Positions 17,107 through 25,963 of a stretch of DNA of 64,000 nucleotides are shown here, piece by piece. Under the pieces are notes generated by a model. It was not told where the DNA came from. It ran no database searches and saw only the letters and a list, made by a program, of their open reading frames with translations. This stretch comes from Gammaproteobacteria bacterium (lineage in GTDB: Bacteria; Pseudomonadota; Gammaproteobacteria; Steroidobacterales; GCA-2729495). The stretch lies in contig JASLMV010000002.1 of the NCBI GenBank assembly GCA_030746435.1, forward strand, positions 116,356 to 180,355. The letters are read 5' to 3'. Position 1 is the stretch's first letter. Each line of letters opens with the position of its first letter. A program made the translations under genes and the position numbers.

Positions 17107-17117
17107 CGGTAAAACGC

Positions 17118-17588
17118 TCAGCCTGAGCGCAAATGGTTGAGGAGCTCGCGCCCGACTTCATCGAGCAGGTCGAGCACTTCTTCGAAACCGCCCCTGCCGC
17201 CGTAGTAAGGATCGGGAACCGCACCGTCCGGGTTGCTGCGGCTGTAGTTCATAAGCAGCTTGACCGTTGCACGCGATTTTTTCGGCTGAATTTTCTGCAG
17301 CAGTTCCAGGTTGTCCTGGTCCATTGCCAGGATCAGCTCGAAGTTTTTGAAGTCACTGATCTCGACCGCACGTGCACGCTGATCGCTGATGTCGATGCCC
17401 CGGTTAAGCGCCGCTTCTGTTGCCCTGGGATCGGGCGACTCGCCCACGTGATAACCGTGGGTACCGGCGGAATCTATATGCAGCTCCAGGCCATCGCCCT
17501 CCTCGGCCAGCAGTTTCCTGAATACCCCTTCGGCGGTCGGCGACCGGCAGATATTTCCCATGCACACAAACAAAACTGATCTTGCCAA
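17118..17588 (-). CDS. Low-molecular-weight protein-tyrosine phosphatase
   Basis: A 156-residue cytoplasmic phosphatase. The active-site loop CMGNICRS (C(X)5RS) is at the N-terminus and the general-acid loop VPDPYYGG is near the C-terminus; both are intact. The start is TTG at 17588, with GGGAGG nine bases upstream; no ATG or GTG is better placed. It is last in the comEC-exbB-exbD-msbA-lpxK-kdsB series, the same place as in Pseudomonas. In that context it may act on tyrosine phosphorylation of surface-polysaccharide proteins, but no kinase gene is nearby. Confidence 0.92.
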   Translation of the reverse strand: MARSVLFVCMGNICRSPTAEGVFRKLLAEEGDGLELHIDSAGTHGYHVGESPDPRATEAALNRGIDISDQRARAVEISDFKNFELILAMDQDNLELLQKIQPKKSRATVKLLMNYSRSNPDGAVPDPYYGGRGGFEEVLDLLDEVGRELLNHLRSG

Positions 17589-17606
17589 AATCGCGCGCCT
17601 CCCTCG

Positions 17607-18371
17607 TCAGCCGGCATCGGCCGCGATAATGCTCGCGACTTTGTCCAGGTCGGCCTGCGTATCGACGTCGGGGCCGTGTGCCTTCTCATCGATGGCTACC
17701 TGGATCTGCATGCCGAGCCACAGGGCCCGTAATTGCTCGAGGCGCTCGCTTTTTTCCAGTTCACACGGGGTTGTTGCCTTCAGCTGCTGAAGGGCGCCGA
17801 CGCGGTAGGCGTATATCCCCAGGTGACGCAGGCTTTTTTGCCAGGCGCCGTCGTCTCCCTCGCCGTGCCCTCCGTGTGGCACGGGCGCGCGGCTGAAATA
17901 AAGTGCCCGCCCGTTTTTGTCCGCTACAACTTTTACGATGTTCGGATCCAGGTATTCCTCGCGGGATTTAATCGGGACGCAGGCCGTGGCTATGGACGCA
18001 TCCGGTTTTTCAAGCAGCAGTTCAGCTACGTTCCTGATACTTTCCGAAGGGAGCAGCGGCGCATCTCCCTGTACGTTGACGACAACGGTCTCCGGCTCCC
18101 AACCGAGGGTTGCGCAAACTTCGGCCACCCTGTCGGTTCCGGTGCTGCAGTCTTTAGCTGTCATGCACACCTGCGCACCAAAGGCTTCCGCCACGCTGGC
18201 AACCTGTTTGCTGTCGGTCGCGATGACGACGCAGTCGGTACCGCTGCCTGTCGCCCGTTCCCAAACATGCTGCAACATGGGTTTGCCGGCTAAATCCAGC
18301 AGCACCTTGCCCTGCAGCCGCGTGGATTCGTAACGTGCCGGTATTACGATATTGAACAGGTTATCGGCCAA
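17607..18371 (-). CDS. kdsB: KdsB, CMP-KDO synthetase
   Basis: Activates 3-deoxy-D-manno-octulosonate with CTP for lipopolysaccharide core assembly. Key sequences are FNIVIPARYESTRLQGKVL (nucleotide loop), NVQGDAPLL and the YFSRAPVPHG region. The chosen start is a TTG at 18371, preceded by GAGGGGG, giving about 254 residues, close to the E. coli enzyme. It overlaps the lpxK stop by 11 bases. A longer reading with about 25 extra N-terminal residues is possible but has no family match. Confidence 0.94.
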   Translation of the reverse strand: MADNLFNIVIPARYESTRLQGKVLLDLAGKPMLQHVWERATGSGTDCVVIATDSKQVASVAEAFGAQVCMTAKDCSTGTDRVAEVCATLGWEPETVVVNVQGDAPLLPSESIRNVAELLLEKPDASIATACVPIKSREEYLDPNIVKVVADKNGRALYFSRAPVPHGGHGEGDDGAWQKSLRHLGIYAYRVGALQQLKATTPCELEKSERLEQLRALWLGMQIQVAIDEKAHGPDVDTQADLDKVASIIAADAG

Positions 18372-19383
18372 GCGTTTCCCCCTCACCGGGTTGATGTATT
18401 CGGTCTCTGATCCTTTGCAGCAGCCCGGCTGCCTGATCACCGGCAAACTGAGCTTCCGCAGTCACGCACCAGCAATCGCTTACCGTAACGTTGCGGTATT
18501 TTACTTCGTCCTTGCTCGTCATCAGTACCGGTTGTTGCCGCCCGGCCTGCAGATTGCTTAGCGAAACCCTGCCGTGGTCGGGAACCGGGACAGGATCAGG
18601 GAATATACCCGCCGCCCGCAGCTGCGCATGAAATCGTTCGGGGTTACCGATACCGGCAACCGACCAGACTTTCTGGCCTGCAAAACTGCTCAGGGGCCGT
18701 TTCGCTCCGTCTTCAAGGCTCACGGCCTCACCCTGTTGCAGCCTGAAAGGTATGCCGTCGATCAACGCCGATTCCCCGTTTACGAGCACCGCGTCGACGG
18801 ATTCAAGGCGCGAGATGGGCTCACGCAGCGGCCCGGCCGGCAACAAAAACCCGTTGCCGAAACCCCGCACCGCATCCACCACGACAAGTTCGAAATCCCG
18901 CCGCATCCGGTAGTGTTGCAAACCGTCGTCCGCGACAACGACATTTACACCTTCACGCGCGATTCTTTGCACGGCTGCAGACCGGTCCGTGCAAACGCAA
19001 ACCGGGCAGCCGGTCAGCTCCGCGAGCAGAACGGCTTCGTCACCGCAGAGTTCAGGGTCTGCGCCGGTATGCACAACAACCGGCTCGTCATTACGCCGTG
19101 CGCCATAACCCCGGCTCACGATGCCGGGTACATACCCCAGCTCAAGAAGTTGCTGTGCCAGCCAAGCCACGACCGGCGTTTTACCCGTGCCCCCTGCACT
19201 GATGTTACCGACGACGATTACCGGAACCGGTAAAGGCTGACTCTTTTTGATATTACGGCGGTATAAATAACGCCGCAGGCCGGCCACCGCTCCGAATACC
19301 CAAGCGACAGGCAGCAGGACCAGCGCCCATCGCGAACCGCCATACCAGAGCGTATCGAATACCTTAGCCAGTCTGGCGTGCAT
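18361..19383 (-). CDS. lpxK: LpxK, tetraacyldisaccharide 4'-kinase
   Basis: Phosphorylates the lipid A disaccharide at the 4' position on the inner membrane. It has 340 residues from the ATG at 19383, which lies inside the end of msbA (20-base overlap). An N-terminal membrane-associated helix (WALVLLPVAWVFGAVAGL) precedes the P-loop VVGNISAGGTGKTP. Further motifs are SRGYG and VVVADDGLQHYRM. The msbA-lpxK-kdsB order is as in E. coli. Confidence 0.95.
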   Translation of the reverse strand: MHARLAKVFDTLWYGGSRWALVLLPVAWVFGAVAGLRRYLYRRNIKKSQPLPVPVIVVGNISAGGTGKTPVVAWLAQQLLELGYVPGIVSRGYGARRNDEPVVVHTGADPELCGDEAVLLAELTGCPVCVCTDRSAAVQRIAREGVNVVVADDGLQHYRMRRDFELVVVDAVRGFGNGFLLPAGPLREPISRLESVDAVLVNGESALIDGIPFRLQQGEAVSLEDGAKRPLSSFAGQKVWSVAGIGNPERFHAQLRAAGIFPDPVPVPDHGRVSLSNLQAGRQQPVLMTSKDEVKYRNVTVSDCWCVTAEAQFAGDQAAGLLQRIRDRIHQPGEGETLGR

Positions 19384-21109
19384 CGTCGTCGCTGAACTGC
19401 ATACGATGAAGAGCCGCATAATGACCGGCTGTTGCCAGCAGGTCCTCGTGTTTACCCGATTCGACGATACGCCCTTCTTCCATGACGATGATCCGGTCCG
19501 CATTCTCGATGGTGGACAGCCGGTGCGCTATCACGAAGGTGGTGCGGTTTTGCATCAGCTGTTCCAGCGCGGCCTGTATATGCCGTTCGGATTCAGTGTC
19601 CAGCGCGGATGTCGCCTCGTCCAGGATCAGTATCGGCGAATCTTTAAGCAGGGCACGCGCGATAGATAAACGCTGGCGTTGCCCACCCGACAGTAATACG
19701 CCCCGGTCCCCGACCATCGTGGCCAGACCATCCGGCAACGCCGCAACGAATTCTTCGGCATTTGCGGACAGCACGGCCTGCCTGATCTCTTCAGTAGATG
19801 CACCGGCCAGGCCACCGTAGGCGATATTGGCCTCTACGGTGTCGTTGAAGAGAGTCACTTCCTGGCTGACGAGGCTTATGTGTCTGCGCAAACCTTCCAG
19901 TGAATACTCGTCTACAGACAGGCCGTCGATCAGGATCTGGCCCGAGTCGATGTCATAAAAGCGCGGCAGCAAGCTGACCAGGGTTGATTTACCGCTGCCG
20001 GAGCGCCCCACTATCGCCAGCGTTTCGCCCGGCTCGACCACCAGGTTGATATCGTTGAGTACCGATACGTTGGTGCCGCTATAGCTGAAACTTACGTTGC
20101 GAAACTCGACCCGACCCTCTATCCGCTCCGGGTTCTCGGTGCCGGTATCGCGCTCCGCCTCTTCGTCGATTACGCGGAACAGGCTTTCACCGGCGGCGAC
20201 ACCGCGCTGTATGGATGCATTGATGTTGGTCAGCCGCTTGAGGGGTGACATGAGCAGCACCATCGCCGTAATGAATCCCATCACGCGCGATACCTCCAGA
20301 TCGATCTGGCTGATCAGGTATATAACACCCGCGATGCCGAATGCCGACACCAGCATATTGATCCCGTCGCCCGCCGATGTGGCTGTGAGAAGGCGCAGCT
20401 CCATGCGCCGGTTGCGCTCATTGATCGCGTTAAAACGCTCGCTCTCGTAACTGCGCCCACCGAATATTTTTACGATTTTGTGCGCTTCCAGGGCTTCCTG
20501 AGTAATCCTCGTAATATTGCCCATGGATTCCTGGATTTTCTTGTTGTGGCGGCGGAACAGAACGCCCAGGTACCTGACGATGCCTGCGATCATCGGGGCG
20601 ATTATGAAAACGAACAGGGAGAGCTGAAAGCTCAGGTACAACATATACCCGACCAGGAATACGATGGTCAGGCTGTCTTTTATAAGTGTTATCACCACGG
20701 TGGATGCGGACGAAGCCACCTGGCCGACATCGTAGGTGATTTTCGAAAGCAGCTGGCCCGATGAACGCTGATTAAAGAAGCGCGTGGGGAGGACCAGGTA
20801 ACGTTCGAACACGCGGCGTCGCAGTTCCTTTATCGTCGTGCGGGCGATCCAGCCCATTCCAAAGCTTGACAGGAAATTTCCCAGTCCTCGAACTATAAAG
20901 AGCAGCAGGATACCCAGTGGCAGCCACTCTTTGATTAGTGCCTGACGTTCGTCGAGGTCATCGCCGGCCCCGACGATCTCGGTCAGGATCGTCATCATGT
21001 AAGCGAAACCAGCATCCGTCGCGGCAAATGTTGCAGCCGCGACAGCTACGGCAACGAATACCGCCCAGTAGCGTGCGCTGATCGAGAGCAGGCGCCTGTA
21101 GACAACCAA
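19364..21109 (-). CDS. msbA: MsbA, lipid A flippase
   Basis: ABC exporter half-transporter that flips lipid A-core across the inner membrane. It has 581 residues with six membrane helices in the first 320. The nucleotide-binding domain has Walker A GRSGSGKSTLVS, the signature LSGGQRQRLSIARAL and Walker B ILILDEATSALD. The only usable start is a TTG at 21109 with no clear ribosome site, 24 bases after exbD, so translation may depend on coupling to exbD. Multidrug exporters have the same architecture; the lpxK-kdsB context decides for MsbA. Confidence 0.93.
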   Translation of the reverse strand: MVVYRRLLSISARYWAVFVAVAVAAATFAATDAGFAYMMTILTEIVGAGDDLDERQALIKEWLPLGILLLFIVRGLGNFLSSFGMGWIARTTIKELRRRVFERYLVLPTRFFNQRSSGQLLSKITYDVGQVASSASTVVITLIKDSLTIVFLVGYMLYLSFQLSLFVFIIAPMIAGIVRYLGVLFRRHNKKIQESMGNITRITQEALEAHKIVKIFGGRSYESERFNAINERNRRMELRLLTATSAGDGINMLVSAFGIAGVIYLISQIDLEVSRVMGFITAMVLLMSPLKRLTNINASIQRGVAAGESLFRVIDEEAERDTGTENPERIEGRVEFRNVSFSYSGTNVSVLNDINLVVEPGETLAIVGRSGSGKSTLVSLLPRFYDIDSGQILIDGLSVDEYSLEGLRRHISLVSQEVTLFNDTVEANIAYGGLAGASTEEIRQAVLSANAEEFVAALPDGLATMVGDRGVLLSGGQRQRLSIARALLKDSPILILDEATSALDTESERHIQAALEQLMQNRTTFVIAHRLSTIENADRIIVMEEGRIVESGKHEDLLATAGHYAALHRMQFSDDDARQTG

Positions 21110-21133
21110 CGGAGTATAGGTAACGTCGATAGC

Positions 21134-21562
21134 TTAATCCTCGCCGTTCTCCGGCTGGAGCGTCGCTATATTGATTTCCCCGTAGCCCAGCTTGCCCGCA
21201 ATATCCAGGGCTGTAATGACTGACTGATGGCTGGCCTCGGCATCAGCGCTGACCGTAGCTTTGCCGCCCAGATTGTCACCCGCCAGCATCCTGATGGCCG
21301 CTTCCAGGGTCTCCGGTCGATTATCCAGCAATACTCTTCCGTTGACGAGGTAAGTGCCCTGCGCCGTAACCGATATCACCATCGGTTCTTCCAGTGCCTC
21401 GGCGGGCTGGACACTGCTCGCCTCGGGCAACCTGATGCCGATCTTCGATTCCCGTACAAAACTGGTCGTTATCATAAAAAATACGAGCAACAACAAAACG
21501 ACATCTATCAGCGACGTCAGGTTTATTTCGGGCTCCTCGCGACTGGGGTTACGCAGATTCAT
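21134..21562 (-). CDS. exbD: ExbD/TolR-family protein
   Basis: Inner-membrane proton-channel subunit that works with ExbB to energise outer-membrane processes. It has 142 residues from the ATG at 21562, giving the family start MNLRNPSREEPEINLTSLIDVVLLLLVFFMITTSF. The essential membrane Asp lies in LIDVV. The periplasmic domain follows. The start lies inside the end of exbB. A start six codons upstream is possible. No tonB is nearby. This exbB-exbD pair ahead of msbA/lpxK matches the PA2983-PA2982 arrangement in Pseudomonas. Confidence 0.9.
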   Translation of the reverse strand: MNLRNPSREEPEINLTSLIDVVLLLLVFFMITTSFVRESKIGIRLPEASSVQPAEALEEPMVISVTAQGTYLVNGRVLLDNRPETLEAAIRMLAGDNLGGKATVSADAEASHQSVITALDIAGKLGYGEINIATLQPENGED

Positions 21563-22190
21563 CGGACTGACCCAGTGCATCGAGGTAGCGTTTGCGATGC
21601 AATGCTTCGACCAGCGTTATCGCTTCTTTCTCCATGCGAATAACAATAGACTCGACCCGGCCTCGTAAATAGCGGTAACCAATCAGCGAAGGAATAGCCA
21701 CGATCAGACCTGCAGCTGTCGTAATCAGCGCTTCGGATATTCCGCCCGCCAGGACCGCCGGGTTACCAACACCCTGGCTGGTTATCGCCTCGAATACATT
21801 TACCATACCAACCACAGTGCCAAGCAGGCCAAGCAGCGGTGAAATAGCGGCAATGGTACCCAGTGGGTTCAGGTAGCGCTCGAGGTCATGCACGACATGC
21901 CTTCCTGTGTCTTCGATACGCTCTTTCATGATTTCCCTGTTCCTGTGCCGGTTCGTCAGGCCGACCGACAGGATCTCACCAAGCGGCGAACTGTCGTGCA
22001 ACGCTTTGAGGTGTTCGTGATTCAACTGGTTGCTGCTGACCCATTCCCAAACTTCTTTGGTCAGGTGACGCGGCAAGACACGTTTTTCCTGCAGTGTCCA
22101 AAGCCGTTCAAGGATTATGGCCGCCGACATGACCGAGCAGACAATGATTGGGAACATTACCCAACCGCCGGCTTTAACTATTTCGAGCAT
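21549..22190 (-). CDS. exbB: ExbB/TolQ/MotA-family proton channel protein
   Basis: A 213-residue inner-membrane protein with three helices: one at the N-terminus (AGGWVMFPIIVCSVMSAAIILERLW) and two around residues 110-185. These include LLGLLGTVVGMVNVFEAI and GISEALITTAAGLIVAIPSLIGY, the conserved pore-lining regions of the family. It overlaps exbD by 14 bases. A role in TonB-type or Tol-type energising is likely, but the partner receptor is unknown. Confidence 0.9.
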   Translation of the reverse strand: MLEIVKAGGWVMFPIIVCSVMSAAIILERLWTLQEKRVLPRHLTKEVWEWVSSNQLNHEHLKALHDSSPLGEILSVGLTNRHRNREIMKERIEDTGRHVVHDLERYLNPLGTIAAISPLLGLLGTVVGMVNVFEAITSQGVGNPAVLAGGISEALITTAAGLIVAIPSLIGYRYLRGRVESIVIRMEKEAITLVEALHRKRYLDALGQSDESA

Positions 22191-22248
22191 AGATTCGAGG
22201 ATTGCTGATTCCGGGCGCGGGGCAACTATAACCTGCCATATGGGCCAT

Positions 22249-24618
22249 TTATAGTGCTGTTGTAGTTACACAGGCTGTACTAACAGGCGCTCTGAGCGGC
22301 CATGGGCGTCGCCACCGGGCACGTTCCGGAATTACCTGTGAAACACCATCCTCCTCAGTCACAATAAATGTCAGAGCGCCGCCATCGGCTGTCGACAAAC
22401 CGCACGCGCCTGCCCTGGTCCAGCTTTCGGTAACGCTCACATGCGGAAACCCCCAGCGGTTGGCGTAGCCAACCGAATAAATGACGTAATCAGGTGTCGT
22501 TGCAAGCGTGAATTGATTACCGGAAGACGTATCGCTGCCATGGTGGGGAGCAAGCAACAGGTCCAGGTTCTGCAAGGATTGACGCCTGCTTAATAAAGCT
22601 TCGACAGCTGCTTCGATATCGCCGGGTAACAACATTTTGCTGTTACCGTGCGTGACCAGCACGACACATGAGCTATTGTTGTCCGACCAGCCGACCGGAT
22701 TGGCAGGGTGCAGGAACTCCAATGTTGTCGATCCCCACTCCCAGCTTACGCCACGGCGGCATTCTGTCAGCCCGCCGAACCGATCCTCTGCCGAACGGGG
22801 CGCAAATATGCGCCGGACCGGCATCGCTTTCATCAGGCTCGCCACTCCGCCGCTGTGGTCACTATCCCAGTGAGAAATAACGAGCGTATCAACGGCCGTG
22901 ATGCCCAGGTATTCAAGCACCGGCACAACGATCTTGCGCCCGGCATCACCCGCCCGCCACGCAGGACCAGCGTCATACACCAGTACCCTGCCGGCGGTTT
23001 GCACAACAACGGCCAGCCCCTGACCGACATCCAGCACATGCAGGCGGAGTTCGGCATCGCTTTGTGGGCCTGCGGACATTACACCGGCGAGCAAAACGCC
23101 CAGGCCGAATAAACGAGTCGGGGCCGGCCGCGGCAGCAACATCAGCACAGCGCCCGTCGCCACAGGCACCAGTACCGATAAATGCAGGAAGCCCGGTTCC
23201 CAGCTACTTGCCGGAATAGCGGCCAGCCAGCCCAATGCGCCGAACAACAGCGCGAGGCTGTCGGCCGCCAGTTGCAGGCAGGCGGCGCCCGCACTCTGCC
23301 ACAGGTTGACCAGCAAAAGGCCCGCAAGGCTTAGCGGCAAAATGAGCACGGTAAACACCGGTATGGCCAGCAGGTTTGCGGCAGGCGCAACCAGGCTGAG
23401 TTGTCCGAAAAAGATCAGCATCGGAATGGCCAGCCCGAAACCAAGCAGTAGTTGGGCCGCGCCCCAGTCACGCAGCACCGTTCCGCCACGGCGGAGGTGA
23501 TCTGCTACACGGCTGCCAGAACGCTGCGCTATTGGTCCGTCGTTACCGCCCCGGCGCAGGCATGCAAATAACAGGGCTACCGCCCCGTAGGACAGCCAGA
23601 AGCCGGCAGATAGCACGGCCAGCGGATCACGGAGCAAGGCACACGCCAGTACAACCGCGAGCACAGCACCCGGCCGGTAAGATTTGTGGCGGCAGGCAAA
23701 CAGAATCACCGTTCCGGCCATCAGGCCGGCCCGGAGCGTCGGCAACGGGAACCCGGCAAGGCCCCCGTAGATCAGGGCCGCCCCCACTGCCAGTATTCCC
23801 GCGAAACGCTGGGCGTCGACGGGCAACCCGGCGCAACCCAATATCCAGGCCAGCCACCTGCCCAGTTGCCAGGCAACCAGTGCAACCATGCCGATGTGCA
23901 ACCCGGATATAGCCATCAGGTGACTGGTGCCGGTACGCCGCAGAGTTTCCCAGTGGGACTCATCGAGCAGGTTGCGCACCCCGACTGTTATACCAAGCAG
24001 TAACGGCAGGCTGACATGCGCGGCCACGCTGTCTGCAATTTTTGTGGCAAGCGCCGCACGAATCCGCAGCAACCAGGTAGCCGTCGCCCGGAAATCGAGC
24101 GGCTTGTTCAGCTGACTGTTCCGCACATAACCCGTCGCGTGTACCCGTCCGCTTAACAGCCGGACAGCCCGGTCCGGCTGGCCCGGGTTGGCCAGGCCAC
24201 GCGGCCCCTTGAGGCGCGTCAGGAGCTGCCAGCCTGCGCCGGGCCGGAACTCGAGCGCGCTGTCGTAACTGGTCAGCTGTATCAGCCCGGGCAGGCCCTG
24301 CTCACGGGCGGCTGACGAAGTCCTGAACAAAAATCTTGTGCTGTGTTCGGATGTACGCGGAAAATCGATTACGGTGCCGCGGACCAGTATGTCCTGCCGG
24401 ACCAGGTAGCCAGGCAGGCTCTCCTCCAGGTACAGATAACTGTGAAAAGTTGCCAGGAAAAACGTGAGTACAACGGCAAACGGACCGGTGCCGATCAGCC
24501 ACCACACCAGCGAGCCGCCTGACAACAAAAGTAAGGGCAGATACTCCAGTGACGCCGGTAAGGGAATCCACAACCCTGCCAGCACACCGACTAGCGTACA
24601 GATGCCCAAAACTGGCAT
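22249..24618 (-). CDS. comEC: ComEC/Rec2 DNA-uptake channel
   Basis: Inner-membrane channel that carries transforming DNA into the cytoplasm. It has about 789 residues. The N-terminal DUF4131-type membrane part is followed by the competence domain (ITVGVRNLLDESHWETLRRTGTSHLMAISGLHIGMVAL). The C-terminal metallo-beta-lactamase-like domain has HWDSDHSGG and PHHGSDTS. ATG 24618 is preferred to a TTG six codons upstream (24636), with only moderate certainty. The complete gene suggests natural competence, but no pilus or comEA genes are in the window. Confidence 0.92.
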   Translation of the reverse strand: MPVLGICTLVGVLAGLWIPLPASLEYLPLLLLSGGSLVWWLIGTGPFAVVLTFFLATFHSYLYLEESLPGYLVRQDILVRGTVIDFPRTSEHSTRFLFRTSSAAREQGLPGLIQLTSYDSALEFRPGAGWQLLTRLKGPRGLANPGQPDRAVRLLSGRVHATGYVRNSQLNKPLDFRATATWLLRIRAALATKIADSVAAHVSLPLLLGITVGVRNLLDESHWETLRRTGTSHLMAISGLHIGMVALVAWQLGRWLAWILGCAGLPVDAQRFAGILAVGAALIYGGLAGFPLPTLRAGLMAGTVILFACRHKSYRPGAVLAVVLACALLRDPLAVLSAGFWLSYGAVALLFACLRRGGNDGPIAQRSGSRVADHLRRGGTVLRDWGAAQLLLGFGLAIPMLIFFGQLSLVAPAANLLAIPVFTVLILPLSLAGLLLVNLWQSAGAACLQLAADSLALLFGALGWLAAIPASSWEPGFLHLSVLVPVATGAVLMLLPRPAPTRLFGLGVLLAGVMSAGPQSDAELRLHVLDVGQGLAVVVQTAGRVLVYDAGPAWRAGDAGRKIVVPVLEYLGITAVDTLVISHWDSDHSGGVASLMKAMPVRRIFAPRSAEDRFGGLTECRRGVSWEWGSTTLEFLHPANPVGWSDNNSSCVVLVTHGNSKMLLPGDIEAAVEALLSRRQSLQNLDLLLAPHHGSDTSSGNQFTLATTPDYVIYSVGYANRWGFPHVSVTESWTRAGACGLSTADGGALTFIVTEEDGVSQVIPERARWRRPWPLRAPVSTACVTTTAL

Positions 24619-24685
24619 AGTTGCTTCTGTTTCCAATCATTAAAGGCACCCCGGTTGCAACCGACCGGAGTGCTCAAACTAGACT

Positions 24686-25222
24686 ATGCCCCGCCGATTT
24701 TTTAGCCGCGTTTCGAAGCAGTACAACAGGAATGGAGAACATCCCTGGTATCTGAAGCCCTTCGATTTCATACTCGAACACCCCATTTATTTCGCACCCA
24801 CCCGTCGCAGCGTCGGCGGCGGCGTCTGGCTGGGTATTTTTTATGGCTTACTGCCGATTCCCGGCCAGACACCGCTGGCGGTGCTCTCGGCGTTCGTGCT
24901 AAGGGTGAATGTCCCGGTCGCGGCAATCACGGTCTGGATTTCCAACCCGCTTACCTTCGTGCCGATCTTTTACCTCGGCTACCGGATAGGGGCCGCAATC
25001 CTGAACATACCGGCAGAACCCTGGCCCGATGAGATCACCCTGGATTGGCTAACTAATGAATTAGCTATACGCTGGAAACCATTGATTTATGGGGCATTAA
25101 TCCTATCCACATCGGCGGCAACTGCCGTTTACGTGGCGGTAAACGCCATATGGCAAGCCTCGACAATGATTCGCTACCGGCGCCGCCATCGCCGGCCGCG
25201 CAAAACCAAGCGGGCAACCTGA
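24686..25222 (+). CDS. DUF2062 membrane protein
   Basis: A 178-residue inner-membrane protein of the DUF2062 family, function unknown. The family core is SVGGGVWLGIFYGLLPIPGQTPLAVLSAFVLRVNVPVAAITVWISNPLTFVPIF (residues about 39-92). A second helix pair near the C-terminus is followed by a strongly basic end (RRRHRRPRKTKRA). It is convergent with lolD, with five bases between stop codons. Codons around 25041-25111 are AT-rich, unlike the rest of the gene. Confidence 0.85.
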   Translation: MPRRFFSRVSKQYNRNGEHPWYLKPFDFILEHPIYFAPTRRSVGGGVWLGIFYGLLPIPGQTPLAVLSAFVLRVNVPVAAITVWISNPLTFVPIFYLGYRIGAAILNIPAEPWPDEITLDWLTNELAIRWKPLIYGALILSTSAATAVYVAVNAIWQASTMIRYRRRHRRPRKTKRAT

Positions 25223-25227
25223 TCCGA

Positions 25228-25950
25228 TTATCCGGCGCCGTTATCGACCAGCAGCCCGTCTTCGAGTGCCACCGTTCGGTCCAGCCGCGCGGCAAGTTGG
25301 GTGTCATGGGTTACGACGACCAGGCTTGCACCGAATTCGCGATTGAGGTCCAGCATCAGGTCGAAGACCTTTTCTCCCGTGGCATGGTCGAGGTTGCCGG
25401 TCGGCTCGTCAGCAAGCACAACCGCCGGACGCGCTATCAGCGCTCGCGCGACCGCTGTGCGCTGACGTTCGCCGCCCGACATTTGCCCCGGTCGGTGGGT
25501 CATGCGGTCGCCCAACCCCACCTTTTGCAGCAATCCGGCCGCCTTGTCCAACGCGTCGCTGGCGGGCTCGCGCCGGACCAGTAGCGGCATCGCAACGTTT
25601 TCCAGCGCCGAGAACTCGGGCAACAGGTGGTGAAACTGGTACACGAAACCCAGGGCCCGGTTACGCAGGTTGCCCCGTTCGCTATCTGAAATCTTCGCCA
25701 GGTCCTGGCCCTGCACGCATACCCTGCCGGAGGTCGGCAAATCGAGTCCTCCAAGCAACTGCAACAGGGTCGTCTTGCCCACCCCCGATTCGCCAATTAC
25801 TGCAACCCGTTCGCCCGCCCGTACCTCGAAATTCAGCCCCCTCAGTACGTGCAGGGTACGCCCGCCCTCCTCGAAATCGCGGACCAGCGCTTCACAGGAC
25901 AACACGATCCGGTCGCCGGCCCGCTGTCCGGGTTGATCTTCCATACTCAC
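25228..25950 (-). CDS. lolD: LolD, lipoprotein-release ABC transporter ATPase
   Basis: ATPase of the LolCDE complex that extracts outer-membrane lipoproteins from the inner membrane. It has about 240 residues, with Walker A GESGVGKTT, Q-loop VYQFHHLLPEFSALENV, signature MSGGERQRTAVARAL and Walker B VVLADEPTGNLD. A GTG at 25950 has GAGG seven bases upstream; an ATG two codons later is the alternative. It is the last gene of a lolC-lolE-lolD series (the order is lolC-lolD-lolE in E. coli). Confidence 0.94.
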   Translation of the reverse strand: MSMEDQPGQRAGDRIVLSCEALVRDFEEGGRTLHVLRGLNFEVRAGERVAVIGESGVGKTTLLQLLGGLDLPTSGRVCVQGQDLAKISDSERGNLRNRALGFVYQFHHLLPEFSALENVAMPLLVRREPASDALDKAAGLLQKVGLGDRMTHRPGQMSGGERQRTAVARALIARPAVVLADEPTGNLDHATGEKVFDLMLDLNREFGASLVVVTHDTQLAARLDRTVALEDGLLVDNGAG

Positions 25951-25963
25951 TCGGCAACCTCAG

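Noticed and set aside
17112..17126. Perfect inverted repeat CGCTCAG-C-CTGAGCG between rne and the phosphatase gene
   Set aside because: A one-base loop, no U tract, and overlap with the phosphatase stop codon; not a convincing terminator.
22637..23112. Several plus-strand open frames inside comEC (also 23532-23912)
   Set aside because: They are high-GC shadow frames opposite a well-supported gene and have no recognisable motif.
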